64,000 nt of DNA from Maea johnstoni (lineage: Eukaryota > Annelida > Polychaeta > Spionida > Magelonidae). The DNA is taken from NCBI GenBank assembly GCA_963942565.1, contig OZ012699.1, positions 26,657,371 through 26,721,370 of the forward strand, given 5' to 3'. The position numbers and the translations under genes were made by a program. Positions within the stretch are counted from its first letter, which is position 1, and every line of letters begins with the position of its first letter. Positions 1-8,465 of the stretch are shown piece after piece. Below the pieces are notes generated by a model that made no database searches, was not told the DNA's origin, and saw nothing but the letters and a program-made list of their open reading frames with translations.

Positions 1-766
1 TGGTGTCCTTGGCTGGCCCCTAAGAATGGATATCAAAATGAAAGATGACACATGAGCAGTGTTCACTCGCAACGAATCTCGAGCTGGCAACACTCTACTG
101 TGCTAACCCCAAGAGCACAAAAGGCAAAGCCCATTGGGTTTTCCTTGTTACATTGCTCCCGAACGACATGGCTGTCTGCTTTAACCATCCAGATTCCTAG
201 CTAGAGCTAGACCATTTTGACCAAAATTCTCAACTCATTTTTAGGCTCAAAGTGAATAAAGATACAGTCTCCGAAACCAGTATTTTAGAATATAACAGAA
301 ATGAACCCCGTCTAGGTGCAAGGTCATGTCACAGATACCTTGAATTCTGACAGGACCTGAAAATCAGCATTTACTATGTAAACCACGTGCTGTTGGTAAT
401 TTTGAGGCTTATCGGAACATTCAAAAATGTTTTTAAGATACTCATCGTGCAAATACCCTGTTGAGGTAGGACCTTGCACCTCACCAAAGACATGGATAAT
501 CATATGGTAGACTCTCATTTTCAAGTAAAGGGCAAGTCTTGACATTTTGCCAAAAAACGAAACACATCCAGATATGTTCTTTGAGGGTGCCGCATTTCTT
601 CAAAATAGTCATTTATTGATACTTTTACCATTATTATGTAACTATGAGACGCAACCTTTACAATAGCATAAGTGCCGCTGTCTTCATTAAACTCAGTTTT
701 CAGATATTCATGTTTTAAAAATGACCCGTGTATCCAATAGGGTTCTACCTTAATGCATTTATTCAC
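1..766 (-). repeat. Inverted fragment of the 3-kb repeat family
   Basis: The reverse complement of this stretch matches about 20320-21062 and its twin in the second tandem unit near 23300-24040. The fragment begins at the window edge, so its outer end is unknown. The inner end lies near 766, where the shared text starting TAAGGTAGAACCCTATT stops. It shows that the 3-kb repeat is dispersed as well as tandem. Several base differences and small indels make it older than the split between the two tandem copies. Small open frames here look non-coding. Confidence 0.85.
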
Positions 767-851
767 TATTTCTGTTTAAAGAAAAAAGATTTTTCTTTAA
801 AGGGAAATTACTTTTCTATAAAGAAAAATGATTTTTCTTTAAGGAGAAATC

Positions 852-1162
852 CATGCTGACTACTACGTGAACATGAGTATGGAGGAGTTGAGAGCTTTAA
901 TTTGATATCATGTTTGCCATGATCTAATATTGATCTGAAAAAATGACACATTATGCAAATTAACGTACACATACACAAAAATGCCAATATCACCAAAATT
1001 GCCGATTAGGAGACTAAAAACTATCCAGCTTGGTATCCGTCATTTTCAGATTCAGCACCCTCAAATTAGGCTAGAAACACTGGATACCGACCTTTAATAA
1101 CAAAAAATGCCTCAACAGCCTTGAATAAGCCATTTTTCTGGAATTTGCACTAGACTATGGAG
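852..1162. repeat. Dispersed repeat of about 300 bp, copy 1
   Basis: This copy shares extended similarity with 1850-2195: the stretch from TGATCTGAAAAAATGACAC through ACACTGGATACCGAC to TTTTCTGGAATTTGCAC appears in both, in the same order and orientation. No terminal inverted repeats, tail or coding frame were recognised, so the class is open. The three copies within 1.4 kb look like an old local cluster. Confidence 0.75.
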
Positions 1163-1481
1163 TGGGCTAATTAGAATGTAATTGGTTAAAGACAATCAAA
1201 AAAAAGTAGTCGATCACCCACCAAAGGAAGGTAACGAGGTAGGACTCTCTTGAAAGGAATAGAGTTTACAATGTGTGTCCCTATGAGTGTCTTGGGCCAG
1301 ATGTAGGGCCCATGCTGAGATTGGAAAGTTACCATTACAAGCTACCTAATTTGACATAAAATTTAGGTTTGAATGTGTTCTGACTACTACTAGTATTTGA
1401 AGATGGTAAGTTACGCCAACCCCAAACATGTTTCAGTGTTTCTTAATTTGGTAGGGTGCGACAGTTAAGTACATTATTCCT

Positions 1482-1660
1482 CTATTCTGATTAATTATTG
1501 GTTCCAGGTGTCTTGGCAACCACTGAAACTACCATAACTACACATGAATTCCCACATGGGTATACCTCCCATTTGATACCACATTTGTCATGATCTGACA
1601 CTGACCTGAACAGATGACTCATTTTAAGCCATATTGTGGATAGACTCGGCATTTGTGGTA
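1482..1660. repeat. Dispersed repeat, copy 2 (partial)
   Basis: This partial copy shares with the third copy a leading part (GCAACCACTGAAACTACCA) that the first copy lacks, then the CACATTTG and GATCTGA blocks. It ends shortly after the ATGACTCATTTTAA stretch and lacks the later half. Confidence 0.65.
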
Positions 1661-1849
1661 TCGTAATATTCAACGGACTGTACTTCAGGCCACAAATATC
1701 TTAGTCAAATAAAATTGGCATGAATCGATTAAGAAAAGAGCAAGAAGGTTTTAATAACCATGCTGATGCCCTTAGATGTGTTGTATGGGGAGTAAATCGC
1801 ACTTAGGTTTCACACAAATTCACAAAGAGACCATTTTTCCTCTGTTTTT

Positions 1850-2195
1850 GATTAATTCCTGGCTCCCGTTGCCTAAGCAACCACTGAAACTACCAACACT
1901 ACACATTAATGAACTCCGACCGTTCAGAGCTTGAATTTGACACCACATTTGCCATGCTCTGATACTGATCTGAAAAAATGACACTTAATGCAAATCAACC
2001 TACAAAAATGTGCCAAAATCACCCAGAAAATGACTATTAGGAGGCTGAAAATCAATAATTCTGCTAGGTATCTGTAATTTTCAGATTCCGCAACCTCAAA
2101 TAATGCTAGAAACACTGGATACCGACTTTTAACAAGAAATGCCTCAACAGCCTTTAATAAGCCCCTTTTCTGGAATTTGCACCTGACTATAAAGG
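1850..2195. repeat. Dispersed repeat, copy 3 (longest)
   Basis: This is the longest copy. It combines the leading part seen in the second copy with the trailing part seen in the first. The unit appears to be at least 345 bp. No coding potential is evident. Confidence 0.7.
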
Positions 2196-2215
2196 TATGG
2201 CAGAGGGGCATCTTA

Positions 2216-3130
2216 CAACAAATTTCTCATAGGGCTAATACTGCAAACCACTGACCAAATTGTATATGTCAGAAAAAGGGTTTATAATTGAAATTCCTTA
2301 TTTTGCTTCAAAAACAGCATTAGTTTCAGATGACCCAGAGATGAGCAGTAATGTGTATGCAGTTTTTCTTGGGTTGTCGTGGGTAATGCTTCGAATCGAA
2401 AAAAAAGATTTCCATGTAAAGATTTTGGGTGCAACAAAAATACTGTCATGAGAAAGTCATTTTTGTCGAAAATTGTAGTTCACTGTTGTGTCGTCATATG
2501 TTGTACATTGTTGTATATAGTCCCACGCTCAGGTTCATTTGTGTACACTTATAAATGTACGACAAAGTGCCAGAATATATATGACCCACTTCAGAATTAT
2601 TACATAGGTTATGGCCAAAATTCAATCTACAAAGCCACGAATTGATGGTAATTTCACAACAAATCGTAGTGTACTTATGAATTTTCTTTTTGCCATTTTT
2701 AGTTTGAACACATTTGTTATTAATCGAATATTGTTGTAAGTAGACGTACAGCATGCGTATATATGCGGATGTACATGGTGTAATTATTCGTGTTTATGTC
2801 GTAGATATTCGCCTACATTCGCATACATACACAGCTAATATTCGTAGCCAACTACGAATATGTTCGCCTACTTACGACTTATTACGATAGAAAACGTACT
2901 ATGTCGCACATCTCAAAGTTGAAGTCGTACATCAATCGTACATGCTATCGAGGGATGTCGGACAATTTCGTAGCTAAATGGACATATCTCCTGAATGAGA
3001 AAACAGCAATTTTATAGCGAATTTGTGGCTTGAAACGGACACTTGCAGTCGATAGCATAGACAGTACTAAAATCATTGTTTTACCTGCAGTTTTTAAAAG
3101 AGTTTAGTTTATTAACAATATAGAATTGCA
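2216..3130. other. Gene-free AT-rich stretch with short TACGAA palindromes
   Basis: No gene is supported. Between about 2650 and 2960 the words TTCGTA/TACGAA and CGTAC recur many times in both orientations. A short part near 3020-3060 (AATTTGTGGCTT followed by CTTGCAG) resembles 61885-61950, so this may be a piece of another dispersed element. Two overlapping short frames at 2260-2645 lack recognisable features. Confidence 0.5.
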
Positions 3131-3152
3131 TTTTCATAACTTAAAAGGAGGT

Positions 3153-3390
3153 TGAATTAAATTTCTGTACTCTATGTGGGTCATTGATGTAATTGACTAA
3201 TTCACTTGACATGTTACGTACGGGTTTTTGTAAAACCAGGCAATGGCAGTCGTCTAGTTGACTGATGCATAAATTAAATGTCTGTACTGTGCGTGGGTCA
3301 TTGATGTGATTGGCTTTTTGCTTTGACATGTTACGCACGGGTCTTTGCCCATCGAGGCATTGGCTGTCCTGTCGACCATTGCAGGAATTG
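3153..3390. repeat. Two direct repeats of about 117 bp
   Basis: AATTAAATTTCTGTACT followed by GTGGGTCATTGATGT and TGACATGTTACG occurs twice in tandem, starting near 3155 and 3271. The copies differ at several sites. They lie directly upstream of the GPCR-like exon fragment and may be intronic. Confidence 0.7.
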
Positions 3391-3427
3391 AGTTCTGTAA
3401 TGCAGTTTAGTCACTCTTTTCTTGCAG

Positions 3428-3530
3428 TTCCACCATGAGCTCATCACCTACCTGATAGTGGCTCCACCCTGATCCTACTGGGGAACATCACCGTCATCGT
3501 GGCCATCTTCAATTCCAAGGCGGGGCTAAA
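3428..3530 (+). pseudogene. Exon fragment of a rhodopsin-like GPCR (first transmembrane helix)
   Basis: A polypyrimidine stretch ending TTGCAG at 3427 looks like a splice acceptor. It is followed by a GC-rich segment encoding a hydrophobic helix that ends LGNITVIVAIFNSK. That is the signature of helix 1 of class A GPCRs: the conserved GN pair, then V and a short basic loop. A single-base deletion near 3460 breaks the frame inside the helix, and no other helices follow, since sequence after about 3535 matches the zinc-finger duplicon. I read it as a broken, isolated exon, perhaps moved here by a transposon. The receptor subfamily cannot be named. Confidence 0.6.
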
Positions 3531-3535
3531 ATATG

Positions 3536-4310
3536 TTTTGTGGGTGTAACATTGTTTCTCTTCATTTTTATCAATTTTCACACAAAAACATAATTTGACT
3601 GAAAATGTTTAAATGCCTTCGAAGACCTTTATTAGACCTAACTTACCATATAAAAGAAGCCCGCAAGGGGCACACCTCATGTTTTGCAATAGGAGTTAGC
3701 ACCTCCCGGGGAACCCTAAGCTGGTGGGCACCCTGCTCACCTTATAAAAGAAGGGGGATATGTGGATCAGTATATGGATACCCCGCATCTAAAAGATCCC
3801 TTGGTCCTCTTTGGATCTGAAGGCTCTGCTCTTACTCTCCCTCTTTTTCATCTTTCGTCTAGAATAACTATGTTTTGTCATTGTTCTTTAACAATAATAA
3901 AGGACCACTTTGAGATAATATCTTATGGCACTAAATGATCTTAGTGTGTCGATGTGCCTTTAAACATTCATTCATTCCATGTAGAAGATGTAGCTAAAAA
4001 CTGTTGCTTCACAAAAAGATTGAGCTCTTATATTGCAAAGGTATAATTCTGTCACCACTTGACCAGGCTAATGTGTATTTACCAAATATCTAAATGATCA
4101 AATGTTTATTAAATAATATCATGAATATGATCCATTGCAATCAGTACTTTCTCTAACTTGTCGGTCAGAATACAGGAAATGACATGTAAATATCTTATCC
4201 TAATTTTACCTGTCAGACACATAATTGTCAAAATTCTACTATCCAAAATCAGGAGATTTCATGCAGTTTACTTTTGGGGCCTCTTTCGCAGCATTTTGTT
4301 TAATTCCAAT
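3536..4310. repeat. Downstream flank of the ZNF segmental duplication, copy A, distal part
   Basis: The first part (GGGTGTAACATTGTTTCTCT, then TTTATTAGACCTA) matches about 35495-35610. The later part (CCACTTGACCAGGC, then GAATATGATCCATTGCA and CTTCCTCTAACTTG-like text) matches 35680-35850, and partly 28270-28390. Between them, 3690-3900 also resembles 46105-46330, so another dispersed sequence is nested there. No gene is seen. The stretch ends at the TIR element starting at 4322. Confidence 0.7.
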
Positions 4311-4321
4311 CCTGCCCACCA

Positions 4322-5964
4322 GGGCCCGATATTATAAAGGTGGTTTAGCAGTGGTTTAAGCTAACCCACAGAATAACCTCCATTTAACCCACTGTTGAGG
4401 TGCATAACGGAGGAAGAAGCAAAACAGTGGGTTGTCGTTACCCTAGGTATAGAGGACAGATTGCGAGAAGGTGGGTTAGCCTAAACGGTGGGGTAAATGC
4501 GGCCAAATCAGCCGCTTTCACTAAACCTCCTAAGGGGTAGGTTTAGTGAGTATTTTAGTGACTCACTCACCATGAAACAGCCATTGCAACCATTTTGTTC
4601 AAGGGATAACACACAATTATTGACATTTAAATCCTGGAAATGATTTATTTATCTATGAATGCATTTTTTAGTGCACACCAATCAAAACCTCAACAAATGT
4701 TAATTCTTTAAATACATAAGTAAAATGAAGAATATAATAAAATAAGAGTACCATTTTATTGCAGGCTTCTGCTTGAATGCTCTAAATTATGAAAATACAA
4801 TGATCGTATCAAAACAATCACAAGAATCACAACAATATAGAGATCTGAACTTACATAAGTGGTAACTTCAAAATATACCTCATGTTAATTAAAATGAACA
4901 TTTCTAAGATAACACATGTTTCAGACATGAAAATTAGAATAAAACAATGGATTAGTTAACATAACTTGTTCATGAGAAATTGAGCTTAATATGTACCACC
5001 TAAATTACTTAGGATGATACTAGACTAGAAAATTCTTCCCAAACAAAGAATAATCTGTTTTCACCTACTCTGCTAATGCTGATTGGTCGATGTATGTATG
5101 AAGTTTATTGACTGTATCAGCATGATAAAACACCACAAATACAACATAAATAATAAGAGATCTAAGGAAATGATAATACAATAATAGGTGTCAGACATGC
5201 GGCAATTCATACTATATAAATTCTTAGATGAAGAAAAGAATGGATATGTAGCAAGAGACCAACTACTATTTGCGTTGTAGTGAAGAGCTGGACGCGGAAG
5301 GGGTTTCTGATCTGGCAATCAGCGTGAGTTCACGAGGACCAATCGGGACTCATGCATCATTTATATTACAGAGAAACGTGTGCGCCAGCATCATCTGAGC
5401 ATGCACAGAGCACGACTTTTGGGCTAGTGGTTGAGGCTAGCCTGTTCAGGTTGACCGGCTGGTTTCATATCCACTTGTTTTTATTTATCTAAGACCACAC
5501 CTCTGAAATTTGATACAGTAATGACAGAATATAACTGTAACGTGTTGTTCAATGCTTCCAACAATAGCACGTCCCTTTTGCACTTTGTGCAAAACCAGGC
5601 GCGAGTTCACATATATAACATATGATTCACGTCAAAACACACGCTAAATATCTTTTTCTAGGAGGGGCTAGTCCACTCTGTGGCGCAGTGTATAGTACTG
5701 GCAGAGCTGCCCATTGCGTCAGCTGTTTGTCCAGAGAGACTACCTCCTCTATTGTTTGAGAACCTGCATGCGGCTAAAAATAAGCGACCCATCTCCCTGC
5801 ACCTTGCCAAACCAGTCGGAGTGAGGGTTGGAGTTAGCTGCCCCGAGTATTGTTCACCTACCTTTCAAGCAACCCATTTTCTTTTAACCTTCCCAAGTGG
5901 GTGAACAAACCTGCTGGACGGCTAATCCATGCCGAATTTAAACTTCCTTTATAATATCGGGCCC
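4322..5964. mobile_element. 1.64-kb DNA transposon relic with GGGCCC terminal inverted repeats
   Basis: The ends are 19-bp perfect inverted repeats, GGGCCCGATATTATAAAGG at 4322-4340 and its complement at 5946-5964. Subterminal sequence is rich in GGTTTAG/CTAAACC words. I see no clear target-site duplication, and no transposase is recognised, so this is a non-autonomous copy. The TIR resembles that of the 697-bp element at 58980-59676, so both belong to one group. GGGCCC-starting TIRs recall ISL2EU/PIF-Harbinger-like families, but I leave the superfamily open. A short open frame at 5680-5904 has no recognisable domain. Confidence 0.75.
5222..5465. repeat. Dispersed segment shared with 38700-38990
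   Basis: GAAAAGAATGGATATGTA and, further on, GGTTGACCGGCTGGTTTC match the complement of text in 38700-38990. The two copies sit inside two different TIR elements, so this is a third, nested sequence. Its boundaries and class are not clear. Confidence 0.6.
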
Positions 5965-7425
5965 AGGGGTCAGGTAAGTAGTTTAGCTTATGAGTGGGCT
6001 ATTATATTTCACAGGAGTGGGTAGATTGATAACCAAACAAATATGTTAATGAAATAACTTTGATTTCATGTAGCAGATCACACTTGCAGCATAATATATA
6101 TTCACAGTTATGAAAAACACACACAGATGGCTTTTGAACTGAAAATATAACAACATGCATGGTTATATATTATATATACTTCCAAGATGAGATACTTCCA
6201 TATATTCTAAAAAATCTTTTTTTTTTTTTTTTAAAGACTAAAAACTAATTTCTCTGATTTGGCTACCCTTTCAACTTTGGCACTAAGGTTTACAGTCATC
6301 TTAATATAACATTATTAATTATTTGCTCTATAATAAATTAGTAAATAAGAAATAATAAGATATTGGATAAAATGACTGAACACCTATATCTACTGATTCC
6401 TCAATAAAATGTAAAAAGGCCAATTCCTTATATATTTCCAAATAACTTTATAATCAAGCATTAATGGACAAGGAAGTTGAAGTAGAGTCAATAGTATCGT
6501 TGAAGTCAACATATTCGTCAGGAAGTATTTAGGCACCACTTGAATGAATGGGTTGGTAACATAAGAAATAGCGTCAGTGAGGAATGACCAACTTCAAAGA
6601 TAGATATAAGTGAGAAATTTCCAACATTTAATGGTTACTCAGAATACAGCGAACATTACATGGTAGAAGCACAGTATGGAGAGAGAGTGGACTCAGTCAT
6701 GCTGTACAATTACAGCCAATAGCTAGGTAGACTCACTAGACAGTCAGTCCTAAGATGCTTAACACTTTAGACTGACACACCAGTTCAACATAATCAACTA
6801 CTAGACTGGCGTAGAGCTGACAATAGGCAAATCTTACATATTAACAACTTGTCAAGCCACATAATAAACCCATTCATACCTATGAGTTCCTCTAGGGGCT
6901 GAAGTCATGGGTTCTTTGGCAATAACTTGGGAATAAAGAATAATCTTACAAAATATCTGAAGGCAAATTACTGATAGTGTTCTGATAAATATTTCTTCAC
7001 CAAATAGATTCTTTCAAAGTTGCATTTATCTGCAAGTTTTTACGAAAATCATCAAGTTGCTTTTTTTGGCCACTGAGCATTAATGGGTGGATATGAGCTT
7101 ATCTCCTCTTAAACAACTTATTATCTAACTCATAATGAGAATATTATGATTAAGAGTTCAAAATCAAATCCTTAGTGAACTGTCCTATCTTTTGGCTGCT
7201 ACTTAGCTCCATACTGCTTTTATGCTCATTGTTTTACACTTTTTTAACATCTGGTCTTACTATAGATATATCCACACTACATGTCACACAGTTTACAGCA
7301 AAAGAATCACCATTTTTGCTCAACCTAATTTCAGAGCGTTTTCGTCATTAAATTTACAAAGATCAGTATGTTTTGTACGAGGTGGTGATTATTTCTTATC
7401 AGCCATTGTAGATTTTAGTCTGAGT
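5965..7425. other. Gene-free AT-rich stretch
   Basis: I see nothing beyond a short homopolymer T run (about 6216-6233) and AT-rich sequence. Short frames such as 7222-7452 have no recognisable domain and look like chance. Confidence 0.5.
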
Positions 7426-7429
7426 CTAA

Positions 7430-7855
7430 TGCTTTTGTTGCAGCCTGCATAACAACAACAACGACAACAACAACAACAAAATGAACACTCTATGACAGTT
7501 TCTCAAGAACATGTGCTGGCAACTTCTTCATCTTTTTGCTTTTTTTCAAAGTCTTCCAACATTTACAAAGGATTTTGCATTGTCAGCTTGATATGCCCAA
7601 ACATGTTTAAATACCCAATTTGGCCATTTTTATGTCTCTTGACTCCTTGGATTTAGATTGGCTATTTAAGGGCACTCAACCCTACAAACAAATTCCAATG
7701 GTACCACTGATTTTATACTGTCAACGATATAATCCAACCCTCCTGATCACTACAGTTAGTCCTATTGGCAAGTGATATCATAAATGTGACAAGATGGTTT
7801 TCATTACCAGCTGATTATTTGGCTGTGCACTTGTGTGTCGATAACTACTGTAAAG
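7430..7855. repeat. Downstream flank of the ZNF duplication, copy A, proximal part
   Basis: GTTGCAGCCTGCATAACAAC, then CAAGAACATGTGCTGGC, recur at 28400-28465 in copy B. CCCTCCTGATCACTACAGT recurs near 35905 in copy C, and GATGGTTTTCATTACCAG recurs near 28560 in copy B and, split by an insertion, near 35963 and 39786 in copy C. This shows that the flank was copied with the gene. The short ACA-rich run at 7450-7480 is a CAA microsatellite. Confidence 0.8.
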
Positions 7856-8412
7856 TTTAAAACATTAAGGTGGAAGTATTATTCTCAATTTTAATGAGTG
7901 GGTCCGATTCGCTAATATTGTGATCCGTTAATATTTGTTCCATTTTATATTCAAAATGCGCATCTAGTCACAATTACCCATGGTCAGTTGATAACCATAC
8001 GTACATACATAGACACACGTACGTGCTTGCTGTGATGTAGATATGTCTCACGGTGTATGACCAAATTTTAATGATGCTCGTAATCACCGTGGATCTGAAT
8101 TCCTTAATTGCAATATACCAATCAGGGCGTACCTTCAATGACACATGCGTTTGATAAATAGCCGCATGGTGGTGTTAGTTTAGCACTTAAAATCCTCACG
8201 GTTCTAGGAAATTACAATTGCAATAGACCCATTTTGACGATCACTCGTACCATCCATAGCCCGATTCTTGAACCCTTAATCTCACTTATTAGGGGGTTGC
8301 GGCGTCTAATTAGTATTGTCGGCCATGAGTGGTACATGAATTAGAATACCACTTCTCAGAGTTCGAAATATTGGCGACTTGATATATATATCAAGTTGCC
8401 AATATTTCGAAC
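7856..8412. mobile_element. Probable inserted block ending in a perfect hairpin
   Basis: Copy B of the duplication runs directly from the CACTTGTTTGTG region into TATCTCAGTTATATC. Copy A has about 560 bp more at this point. The block starts near ACTGTAAAGTTT and ends near the complement ACTTAACAGT, a weak terminal inversion. Its last 52 bp (8361-8412) are a hairpin with 24-26 bp arms and one mismatch. No coding frame is seen. It looks like a non-autonomous insertion of unknown class. Confidence 0.5.
8361..8412. repeat. 52-bp near-perfect palindrome
   Basis: GTTCGAAATATTGGC reads outward on both arms, joined through ACTTGATATATATATCAAGT, with a single G/A mismatch between arms. It would extrude as a cruciform or fold as an RNA hairpin just downstream of the ZNF-A stop codon. 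Confidence 0.85.
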
Positions 8413-8465
8413 TTAACAGTATTTTATCTCAGTTATATCAGACATCAAGTTTTTTCTGTTTTAAC

